Shown piece by piece: positions 39,403 to 46,808 of a DNA stretch of 64,000 bases; position 1 is the stretch's first letter; each line of letters begins with the position of its first letter. The DNA is from Asparagopsis taxiformis (lineage: Eukaryota; Rhodophyta; Florideophyceae; Bonnemaisoniales; Bonnemaisoniaceae): positions 124,001-188,000 of the forward strand of contig JALQPE010001948.1 in the NCBI GenBank assembly GCA_030407315.1, read 5' to 3'. Below the pieces are notes generated by a model. It worked only from the letters and a program-made list of their open reading frames with translations, had not been told where the DNA came from and searched no databases. The position numbers and the translations under genes are program-made.

Positions 39403-39628
39403 GGTGATGGAGGGAGAAGTTGAGCTTGGTGATAGTTCAAGGAGGGCTTGGGTGAGGAGGTTCTGAGGAAGGTGATCAAGTTCAAGTTGACGTTGGCGCA
39501 GTAGGTTGTAGCGCGTGCGGCGCTCAGCTCGTGGGTTGAATGTAGTTGGTGGCGGTATTGTGGCGATGTTGTTGTGGGGCTTGTTGATGGTGTCAGAGGT
39601 GTGGGAGGGTGGGATTGTGTTGTGGATC

Positions 39629-39650
39629 GGAAACGTCTGGGCTCATAACC
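39629..39650 (-). promoter_or_regulatory. copia primer-binding site for a half initiator tRNA-Met
   Basis: Directly inside the 5' LTR. On the plus strand the bases (GGAAACGTCTGGGCTCATAACC, split as GGAAACGTCTG / GGCTCATAACC) are tRNA-like: they resemble the D-stem/anticodon part of initiator tRNA-Met, including the CAT anticodon. The minus strand would therefore pair with a tRNA-iMet fragment cut in the anticodon loop, as in Drosophila copia, and not with the tRNA 3' end. Confidence 0.72.
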
Positions 39651-39776
39651 TGTTGAATGTTCGTCGTTGGATGCTCATGCATTTTATTGTTTGATCGTCG
39701 TCCTTGAGACGGTTTAAATACTCTTGCTAGTGTACTGTAATTGGATATGCTGTAATGTTGGGATGATCATCCGACA
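39651..39776 (-). repeat. copia 5' LTR (126 bp)
   Basis: Same sequence and length as 34504-34629, followed by the CTCTC duplication at 39777-39781. On the minus strand it leads into the primer site and gag. Confidence 0.95.
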
Positions 39777-39804
39777 CTCTCAGCCGGTTGTTTAAGTTCT
39801 AGTT
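39777..39804 (-). repeat. outer end of the MULE right inverted repeat plus CTCTC duplication
   Basis: 39777-39781 is the second copy of the copia target duplication. 39782-39804 is the reverse complement of 29428-29450, the outer tip of the left inverted repeat. Confidence 0.88.
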
Positions 39805-39888
39805 CAAGCACCCGCCGCGTGCGTGTGTGGGTGCCACCCGTTCGCCAGCATCCAAAGAACCAATGTTTCATCGCGATCACCTCCCGCC

Positions 39889-41376
39889 ATGACTCAATTC
39901 CATCCCCTAACTCTGCTAATTCTCCCGCTCCTCCTGCAATCCGCTCTCACGCACTACCACACCGCACATCCAACCGGTACATTCCCGACAACCCGTCGCC
40001 TCTTCGATAATACCGTCGCAATTCACGCCGCCCACATCCGTCGATTCGACGTCCCATGGCTACTACACCTCCCGATCCAAACCCGATCCCTGTCCTCCTC
40101 CGGCTTCCGCATCCTCTACTCTACCATTCGCGAACAGATGTCCGACGGCATCGGACACGCCATCACCGTGCTCAACGCCGAGGTCTCCATCGCTCTTCAG
40201 CTCGATCTCACCTACACCCATCGCCTCGCCAAATACCAAACCGTGGATCGAAACGACCCATTCATCATAGAGACACTCTTCGCGTCCGGTCGCGACGAAC
40301 TGCCACGACGTTTTCTCGATACCCATGTCTGCCATGTTCGCCGCATCTCCAATCGTGCGCCAATGTTCGGTTCCGACGCCTGTCCAATTTGCCACGCCAT
40401 TCGACAAGCGCCCGCGCTGCCCGTCACCCGCATCGTGCAAATCCCCGACCACCTGTTGTACGGCTGCACGACCTGCTATGCGCGACAAAGCGCGCTGATG
40501 CAATTTATGCGACATCATGCCAACAATCATTCCATATTTCAAATGTCGCCGCTTCGTTGCGATTCCATGCCTAAATCGCCCGATTTTCAACTCTCCTTGC
40601 CGTTCTTCTACTGGAAGTACTGGGATTTTCACGCCGATCCACGCGCGGGACGTATGACCGTCGTCCACAATCGATACCTCTCATTCGCGCCGTATCGCCG
40701 TAGATCGCGCGTGCAACTGGACGAACGCGAACTCTCCATCGCCATACACGCCCGGCGTGGAGACTTTTTCCATCAACGCAAGCGTCGTATGGTGCCGTGT
40801 TCGTCCTTTGCGCGCGTCGTGAGTAATGTCATGCACGTCGTTCGTCACACCGGCGGCGTGTTTGCAGATATGCCCGTTGCCGTTTATGTGTTTGCAGAGG
40901 GCAGACGCGTAGCCTATACTGGCGCGACGCATGACATTGCGCAAATGGATGACGTCTTCGTGGACGTCGAACAAATTCCAAGGGGTGCCGCGTGGTTTCT
41001 GCAGTTGCTCGTCCAGGACGACGTCGATGTGGCCGCCAATGCTACCCATACAGACGTGTGGACGGGTTGGCCGTTTATGAATGGTGTTAGGACAGAGTTT
41101 AGAATCTCGCGACCGTTGGATGTGTCCATACATGAAATGGCTTCGGCTGATGTATTCATCGGGAGTGAAAGTGATTTGTCGCAGTACGCTGTCAGGGTTA
41201 TTTCCAGAGCTGGGCTGCAACTGTTGCCGCATTATATGGGCAATGTGCCCGGATGTTGTACCGTGCGCTTTGATGTTGAAAGCGGTCACGTTGAAGACTT
41301 GGACTTGCTTAGACGCTATTGGTTTATGTATGTTACCGCTAATGAACAGAGCGCTTTGCGCGCTATGGACACTTGA
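39889..41376 (+). CDS. secreted fucosyltransferase-like glycosyltransferase
   Basis: 495 aa from the ATG at 39889, chosen because it opens with a signal peptide or anchor (MTQFHPLTLLILPLLLQSAL); the frame is open further upstream without ATG. The best family clue is IAIHARRGDFF (His287-Asp292), the H-x-R-R-G-D donor-site motif of GT-B fucosyltransferases such as the alpha-1,2/1,6 groups. Other landmarks are an N-terminal GIGHAITVLNAEVSIAL segment where the family has its first GT-B loop, and two Cys pairs (CPICHA, CTTC). Likely a Golgi enzyme adding sugar to glycans or wall polysaccharide. Its ATG is only 84 bases from the MULE right end; the next gene (sulfotransferase) starts 77 bases after its stop. 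AATAAA lies a few bases after the stop. Confidence 0.68.
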   Translation: MTQFHPLTLLILPLLLQSALTHYHTAHPTGTFPTTRRLFDNTVAIHAAHIRRFDVPWLLHLPIQTRSLSSSGFRILYSTIREQMSDGIGHAITVLNAEVSIALQLDLTYTHRLAKYQTVDRNDPFIIETLFASGRDELPRRFLDTHVCHVRRISNRAPMFGSDACPICHAIRQAPALPVTRIVQIPDHLLYGCTTCYARQSALMQFMRHHANNHSIFQMSPLRCDSMPKSPDFQLSLPFFYWKYWDFHADPRAGRMTVVHNRYLSFAPYRRRSRVQLDERELSIAIHARRGDFFHQRKRRMVPCSSFARVVSNVMHVVRHTGGVFADMPVAVYVFAEGRRVAYTGATHDIAQMDDVFVDVEQIPRGAAWFLQLLVQDDVDVAANATHTDVWTGWPFMNGVRTEFRISRPLDVSIHEMASADVFIGSESDLSQYAVRVISRAGLQLLPHYMGNVPGCCTVRFDVESGHVEDLDLLRRYWFMYVTANEQSALRAMDT

Positions 41377-41397
41377 ACCCAATAAAATTTATTCACA

Positions 41398-41412
41398 TAT
41401 GTATATATATGC
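41398..41412 (+). promoter_or_regulatory. TATA box of the sulfotransferase gene
   Basis: ATGTATATATATGC about 45 bases before the ATG at 41454, squeezed between the polyadenylation signal of the preceding gene and this start. The 77-base gap thus holds both a 3' end and a core promoter. Confidence 0.6.
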
Positions 41413-41453
41413 ACATTCCCGACCTGACACTTCTCCGCTGACTTTGGCCAGCT

Positions 41454-42509
41454 ATGCCTTTGTCACGTACGGCCGTTATAGCAAAGTCGCCACCTCTTCG
41501 AATATCACGCACTCAGATCTCAACCGCGATTTACATCACAGTACTCGTATCTGCGCTCTTCCCTTCTCAGTTGTCTCCAAACTTGCCACAACCCTTGAAT
41601 CCGCAACAAGACTACGAAACGCGGCTCGAAAAAGCCATTGCCAACGGCCGCCAACCGCCAACGCACAATTATCTTCGCTGGCTTCACATTCCGAAAACCG
41701 GCACGTCGTTTGCAAACACTCTTATTCGATGGGGTTGTACAAACCTGTCCGCAGCAACAATCGTGCGACCGCGAAAAGAAGTCCCTGAGGGACTCGTGCT
41801 TCCCGACGGTCCAAACCTTTCCTGGGACTGGCTATTCACGAATAAGTCAGGCCGTGATTGGATGCTGCACCATTGTAATCATCGTCTTGTGACACATCGA
41901 TCAGGCCGATACTACTTTTCGTTTATGGTCCACAAAGCGATTGAATCGTGGGAAAGAACGTACACAGCGTCTTTTTTTAGATTGCCGTTGCAAAGGACGT
42001 TTAGTAACTACGAACATCTCAGTCGCCATTACAACGCTTCCAGAGCACCGAGTATGTCATTAGAGCAGTTTTTGAACCGCAGTGAGTTTTGGTCCCAGCA
42101 AACGAAAATGGTACTCGGCTATTCTTACAAAGTGACTGATGTAATGTCCAAAGCAGATGCGTATGAAGCCGCGGAGATTGTTCGCTCACAGTTGGGCTTT
42201 GTGGGATTGACCGAGCATTTTCAATTGTCCATTCGCTTGTTCCACGCCAAATTTGGCGGTGTACCTCATCGCAATCAGTTTATCAACGTGCGTCCCGGAA
42301 TGTCGCGATATGCCGCGCCGCGCGCATTGGCAAGCGATTTTCGGTACGATGAGACGGTTTTTGCAGATTGGCGCGATGTACCTGACGATATACTTTATGA
42401 GGCCGCGAGGCGTCGTTTCTGGAGTGATGTTCGTCAATTTAAGCATCAGATTGAGTTGGACGCGCTTGGGCCGGTTGATATCGTACCTACCCGCAGAGTT
42501 GATTTATAA
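41454..42509 (+). CDS. carbohydrate sulfotransferase, type II membrane
   Basis: 351 aa from the ATG at 41454. A hydrophobic stretch near residues 24-36 (IYITVLVSALF) is a signal anchor. Residues 78-86 (HIPKTGTSF) are the 5'-phosphosulfate loop binding PAPS, and FRLPLQRTFSNYEHL is the 3'-phosphate site with its Arg and Ser. The remainder (SLEQFLNRSEFWSQQ ... FVGLTEHFQLSIRLF) is the usual ending of Golgi carbohydrate sulfotransferases. It would transfer sulfate from PAPS to hydroxyls of a galactan or similar polysaccharide, a central reaction in red-algal walls. It follows a fucosyltransferase-like gene head-to-tail with 77 bases between, so the pair may serve one pathway. Acceptor unknown. Confidence 0.85.
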   Translation: MPLSRTAVIAKSPPLRISRTQISTAIYITVLVSALFPSQLSPNLPQPLNPQQDYETRLEKAIANGRQPPTHNYLRWLHIPKTGTSFANTLIRWGCTNLSAATIVRPRKEVPEGLVLPDGPNLSWDWLFTNKSGRDWMLHHCNHRLVTHRSGRYYFSFMVHKAIESWERTYTASFFRLPLQRTFSNYEHLSRHYNASRAPSMSLEQFLNRSEFWSQQTKMVLGYSYKVTDVMSKADAYEAAEIVRSQLGFVGLTEHFQLSIRLFHAKFGGVPHRNQFINVRPGMSRYAAPRALASDFRYDETVFADWRDVPDDILYEAARRRFWSDVRQFKHQIELDALGPVDIVPTRRVDL

Positions 42510-42528
42510 ATGTACATGACGTCCTCGA

Positions 42529-44250
42529 CTATCGAATGCGCGTGATGAGGAATGCAGCACCCAACATTGCTGCATAACTCTCCCACCATCTCCTGGTTGG
42601 CACTGGATGCAACGGACCTGATATCATACGCTTTGCAATAATAGTACGAAACGCTTGTAGAAATTCCTCACCAAACTTTCCTCTATTCGACGCGCTCTCG
42701 CCCATGCCGGTACTGTTTTCTACAATCAGAATCGGAATGTTCAATTGGTCACCGGCGTTCCTTCGGCACGCCTCGCGAACGACTCTCAATCTATCATGTA
42801 CCCAGATCGTGTACGAAAGATCGCCAGGCGGTAATGACGCCCCATGTGTCAATACCACAATCATACGTTCTCTGGAGGTCATCCCGTACAATTTCTGCAA
42901 TCGACGCAAAGAATGTGTGAAACGTCGCTCGTCAAATTCATCCAATCGATCTACTACAAGAACAACGTCTGCATGATCCCGCTGAAGGGTATCGATTATA
43001 TCACGCATCACTCCATGTTGTGTGGAGTGTATGGCTCCAGATTCATCCAGAGCGTCCATTCCATCTTCCAGAGAAGGTAGCTCAACAAATTTCATCATGT
43101 GACCGTCCAACTTAGCAAACACTCTGTCAACTGCATTAGATCCAAAAGGCATATCAATCTCAATAGGAAAGTGTGGCCAATGTAATGCAGCCAGATATTT
43201 GTACTTCCACATCGCTTCGCGTTGTGATGGAGTCCAATCAGATTCTGGTTTCGAATAGGTTAGCGCGTGAGAATGCAACATTGATGAACGGCCCATCAAC
43301 GTATCAATCGTCGCTGATTTGCCTCCACCTTGCGAACCGGCGACGACGACACAGCAATCTTGATCAATGATTGATATCATTTCGCGAACGATCTCATCGC
43401 CGTTCCACGATTCACTCAGCACCCTTTTCGTCCACGTTGGTACACTCTTGTCGCCGCCACGTCTACTTTTCTGACTAGCATCAGCTGATACGTCCGATTT
43501 GTTCGCATCATGCGATTCTCCTGTTGTATCCCAACGGGTTGTCGCATTGTCATCCCCATCGATTGCACCGTTCGTTCCATCTCGCTCCACAACGACATCA
43601 TCTGTACCAGTGTCACGTTGGACCTCACGCGACGTTTTACTCGCTTCTGCATCAGCTGAGGACGTGTCGGCATCATTTCCAATAGAATCGCCATCCTCAT
43701 CGGTCCACCCTCCGACCTCCATCCAGCCCTGCATATCAACCACCCTTGCGACAGCTGCTACAGTCGCAAGAACTTTCGGCCAAGCCCTTCCCTTGAAAAA
43801 GTCGATTTCATCGGGAAGATCCTCCTCCGGTACACCGTGTCGTCTGGCAGCGGCAACAAATGTTAGAAACCTGCGATAAAATCTGGGACTTGCAGTTTCG
43901 CCAGTTGCCTCGCACATTGCAATACCATCTATAAGGTTAGAAACATCATGTCCTCGTGCAGCCAGCCAGCGACTTATGGTTGCTTCATCTTCCGGGAGTG
44001 TTACAGGGCCTAGAATGATGCCGGGTCGCAATATTCGCACGGCTTTGAGATGAGAAATAGCAGATGTCACGGTATCCAACGGGTGTGCCGGAGAAGAGAG
44101 TATTTCGCTTGAGCTTCCTATAGCTCGTAGTTGAGTTTCTAGGGTGTATGTGTCTGGGCCAGCATGACTTTTTGGATCATGAACAAGTGCTTTGCGAAGT
44201 TTCTCGTGGTGTTGTCCATCCTCTGCAGTGTTTTCAACTTGGAGCTCCAT
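42529..44250 (-). CDS. TOC-type chloroplast import GTPase with calponin-homology-like N-terminus
   Basis: 573 aa from the ATG at 44250. The C-terminal half is a paraseptin-type GTPase of the Toc34/Toc159 family: P-loop G305-SQGGGKS (to Ser312) with the following TIDTLMG, then HADVVLVVDRLDEFDERR, and VVLTHGASLPPG-x2-SY with PILIVENS near the end, all close to plant Toc receptors. A short hydrophobic segment at the C-terminus (YAAMLGAAFLI) followed by TRIR is a tail anchor, as in Toc34. Residues about 85-175 (LIDGIAMCEATGE, FLTFVAAARRHGVPEEDL, GRAWPKVLATVAAVAR) look like the C-terminal two thirds of a CH domain, and an acidic linker (EDGDSIGND) joins the halves. Likely an outer-envelope preprotein receptor. 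The GTPase call is strong, the CH part tentative. Confidence 0.82.
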   Translation of the reverse strand: MELQVENTAEDGQHHEKLRKALVHDPKSHAGPDTYTLETQLRAIGSSSEILSSPAHPLDTVTSAISHLKAVRILRPGIILGPVTLPEDEATISRWLAARGHDVSNLIDGIAMCEATGETASPRFYRRFLTFVAAARRHGVPEEDLPDEIDFFKGRAWPKVLATVAAVARVVDMQGWMEVGGWTDEDGDSIGNDADTSSADAEASKTSREVQRDTGTDDVVVERDGTNGAIDGDDNATTRWDTTGESHDANKSDVSADASQKSRRGGDKSVPTWTKRVLSESWNGDEIVREMISIIDQDCCVVVAGSQGGGKSATIDTLMGRSSMLHSHALTYSKPESDWTPSQREAMWKYKYLAALHWPHFPIEIDMPFGSNAVDRVFAKLDGHMMKFVELPSLEDGMDALDESGAIHSTQHGVMRDIIDTLQRDHADVVLVVDRLDEFDERRFTHSLRRLQKLYGMTSRERMIVVLTHGASLPPGDLSYTIWVHDRLRVVREACRRNAGDQLNIPILIVENSTGMGESASNRGKFGEEFLQAFRTIIAKRMISGPLHPVPTRRWWESYAAMLGAAFLITRIR

Positions 44251-44538
44251 GATACATCTGGCTGTTCAGATTACCCTTAGTGGTGCGTTAGGTTTGAATA
44301 GCAAATCGAGAATGAGAACTGCATTTTGGATGCATAAGCTATGGCTAAGTTTGGTGATAATTGGTTGGCAAGAGATGAGGGATCAAGTGAGCATGAGATG
44401 CCAATCTACAAGCAAAATATGCAAAAGTTTCAACACATTTTTAAATCTTGATGGAGGGAAACCCTAATTGTCTAGCGTCGATTTTGAAGCCCAATCCCGT
44501 ATCCGAATCTCTATATAAAGCTGCACAGTTTGCCGGCG
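44251..44538. other. 5' region of the TOC-type GTPase gene
   Basis: No gene seen. A good TATA box (TATATAAAG, about 44512-44520) points to the plus strand, away from this gene, and no plus-strand gene follows it. Confidence 0.5.
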
Positions 44539-44886
44539 TTATTCACTTTGAAAGGTACATCGAATAACAAAAAGCACGGCGGCCGCATTCGCCACGGAGG
44601 TATCTCGGCCTCGGCCATGGGTTCCATCTGCAATCGGATCGCCAAGAACAATTAAGACTCTTAGGAAGCCCTTTGTCGTCATTTCGAGACGCTTTGAGCG
44701 CCAATTAGAGTCGAACATGTCGGGTACTTGTACCACACCGCGCAATAGGTAGATAGATACACAGCAGCTGTTAACATACGAGGTAGACTCATCGCTTTGC
44801 GTCGCAACAACGGTCTCGGAAAGACGGCAAGTCGTTTTGCCCAGCCTGTAGTCATTTACACCACCAACCACGAAAGCACAAGACAT
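44539..44886 (-). CDS. hypothetical small ORF downstream of the eIF5-mimic gene
   Basis: 115 codons from an ATG at 44886, 30 bases after the stop of the gene at 44917 and on the same strand. Composition is protein-like (YLLRGVVQVPDMF, KRLEMTTKGFLRVLIVLGD) but I recognise no family. It could be an independent small gene or simply an open stretch in a 3' untranslated region. Confidence 0.25.
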   Translation of the reverse strand: MSCAFVVGGVNDYRLGKTTCRLSETVVATQSDESTSYVNSCCVSIYLLRGVVQVPDMFDSNWRSKRLEMTTKGFLRVLIVLGDPIADGTHGRGRDTSVANAAAVLFVIRCTFQSE

Positions 44887-44916
44887 TTACAAGTTGTATC
44901 CTAGATCACTGCATGC

Positions 44917-46179
44917 CTATTCATCCTCGCTCTCTTCATCAGCCGTCTCGAGCCATTTCACGAATGGTACCATCTGCTCTCTAATAATGTTACTCGAAGC
45001 TGCACTACCTTTCTCCAGTCTCATTCCGCGGCGGAACCATCTAAGAATGGCCTCCTCGCTGAGCACGTCCTTCCTGTAGAGTAGATTGATAACATCGCAG
45101 AACACCGCAATCTTCAACAGTTCCATGTCCGCAGAAACGTAAGCCTGTACTTGCACAATTAGTTCAATTTGCATAGCACCCGACATGCACACCTGCTCCA
45201 GCAACGGAGCGCCCTTTTGCGTAGCAACCAAGAGCGCGGTACGATTCTGCTGTGTCTTTCTCGACAAATTAACAGACGACACAACACCAGACCATGCCGC
45301 GTGTACAGATTCCGCCTCTGTGAGACCCGTATCCTTACAAGTCGTCTTCACAAACTGCAGTAGTTCCGTCAACGGTACATTGCCCGCCGCAAGACGCTCC
45401 GCGATCCCATCACGCAGCGTACGAATCTTATCAGTCTTCACACGACGCTCATTCTGCTCCACAAGCTTGTCAAGTCCGAGAGCTGCGAAATGCTGCGAGA
45501 GCGCGTCGGCTGACCTTGATCCGGACGGCATCATGTTGACCATGGTACCCGTATCAATCCCGGCAGACTTGAGCAGCACCATCAGCTTGTCGACCGACTG
45601 GTTGTTCTGGTGCAGATACGATGTAATAATGGCAGTCATGAAGTCCAGCGCGATTCCCGAGGAGATTGCACTCTGACTGGAAAGGCTTTTCAGCACACCC
45701 GGGGATAGCATCTGGCGCTCGAGCATGCTTGCAATTGCAACGGCAAGATTGGCACGAGGCTTTTCTTCGAACACAGCAAGACAAGATAGGATCTTGGTCA
45801 GGACACTGTCGTATCGTGCGCGGAGGAATGGCTTACGCCGCATAAGCTGATGCATGATATCCACAACGGCCAGCACAGCTTCGACACTCTCTGCGGCAAA
45901 AACGCAGTGCTCTGTTGGGGGCGGGTTGGTGCGGACTGCACCACCTGGTTCGACGATGTTTCCCGCAAGCATCACCTCACAGAAGACCTCTCCGTATCGG
46001 CTGTAATCAAATTCATCATTGGAAAGTGCAGGGATTGTTGCACTGGATATGGAGTGAGTTTCGAGTTCTTCAAACAGACGTGAGCGGAAAGTGTCGGGGT
46101 CGAGTTTGGTTTGGATATTTCGTTTGCGCGTTTTCGGAACTCCAGTTCCCAAAGTTGGCTTGAGCTCCTTCGACGCCAT
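44917..46179 (-). CDS. eIF5-mimic protein (BZW/5MP family) with W2 domain
   Basis: 420 aa from the ATG at 46179. Start TRKRNIQTKLDPDTFRSRLFEEL followed by DYSRYGEVFCEVMLAG matches the N-terminal MIF4G-like repeats of BZW1/2. The C-terminal 140 residues are a W2 domain, with acidic/aromatic boxes at the very end (RWFRRGM, FVKWLETADEESEDE) that bind eIF2beta and eIF3. The family competes with eIF5 and tightens start-codon choice. Length matches the usual 410-420. It is divergent from the CBM48-TPR gene, 629 bases apart. Confidence 0.88.
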   Translation of the reverse strand: MASKELKPTLGTGVPKTRKRNIQTKLDPDTFRSRLFEELETHSISSATIPALSNDEFDYSRYGEVFCEVMLAGNIVEPGGAVRTNPPPTEHCVFAAESVEAVLAVVDIMHQLMRRKPFLRARYDSVLTKILSCLAVFEEKPRANLAVAIASMLERQMLSPGVLKSLSSQSAISSGIALDFMTAIITSYLHQNNQSVDKLMVLLKSAGIDTGTMVNMMPSGSRSADALSQHFAALGLDKLVEQNERRVKTDKIRTLRDGIAERLAAGNVPLTELLQFVKTTCKDTGLTEAESVHAAWSGVVSSVNLSRKTQQNRTALLVATQKGAPLLEQVCMSGAMQIELIVQVQAYVSADMELLKIAVFCDVINLLYRKDVLSEEAILRWFRRGMRLEKGSAASSNIIREQMVPFVKWLETADEESEDE

Positions 46180-46808
46180 GTTTATTACGGTTTGTCAGAT
46201 CGAGACAACTAGATAGATAGAATGGAGCAGATGTAGGGGGCGATTACGATGATTGAGGCTGTGGCGTCCAGGTCGATGGAAGCTGGCTTCGCCCTCGGAT
46301 ACGACTGGACACGTGTCTTTTTTTTTCTTATGATAGGTATGTATTTGCGAATATTGAATTAAAATAACCCTTCTGTAATTAATTTATAGGGGAATGCGGC
46401 GGGTGGATGCACCCAAATTTGATAGCTCAGTTGAGATTTCAAACTTTATATATGTGCAAGTCATTCGAAAACAAAATCAAATTGTGAAACGGTCAGAAGC
46501 AAAAAAGCGTTCGCGTGGATGTAGTGGATCATCTCAAGTTCCCGCCAACATGCGATGCGCTCACTTTAAACTTAGTCGCGCCAGCGCGTGGCATGCGATC
46601 GGCTCAATTTCGTCGTTCACTGGCGCTCCACACATTCCAACTACAAGCAATCACATCATGGAAATTCGTAACCAGTAACTGCCTTGTCACTACCTAGAAT
46701 TCTCCCACACCATCCCCAATCATCCGCATTATTACTACTAATACCACGCACAGTCTACCTTCCGCTACCATTTGCCCGCCACCGAACCTTGCTCCACCTT
46801 CACCAACC
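46180..46808. other. intergenic between divergent genes
   Basis: Shared upstream region of the eIF5-mimic and CBM48-TPR genes. A run of T (46318-46327) and AT-rich DNA around 46340-46390; no TATA box I would call. Confidence 0.5.

Larger units (their letters stand above)
34504..39776 (-). mobile_element. Ty1/copia-type LTR retrotransposon, complete
   Basis: 5,273 bp bounded by two 126-bp LTRs that begin TG and end CA and read the same over their full length, flanked by a 5-bp CTCTC duplication. Coding is on the minus strand, so the 5' LTR is the right one. The gene order gag-protease, integrase, reverse transcriptase, RNase H marks the copia type. Identical LTRs mean recent insertion. It sits inside the right inverted repeat of the MULE, so it came later than the MULE. 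Confidence 0.95.
29428..39804. mobile_element. Mutator-like (MULE) DNA transposon containing a nested copia element
   Basis: The outer element is defined by long terminal inverted repeats. The left one starts AACTAGAACTTAAACAAC at 29428; its inverted copy ends at 39804, but the right one is split by the copia insertion at 34504-39776. Without the copia element and one target copy the MULE is about 5.1 kb. It encodes a MULE/SWIM transposase (plus) and a second ORF. I found no 8-11 bp target duplication: the outermost bases are near-palindromic (CTAG at both edges), so the exact ends are uncertain by a few bases. The inverted repeats differ by very few bases, pointing to recent movement. Confidence 0.88.

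Noticed and set aside
29418..39815. MULE 9-bp target-site duplication
   Set aside because: Bases outside 29428 and 39804 do not match as direct repeats; the CTAG at both edges is a palindrome and cannot be told from the inverted repeat itself.
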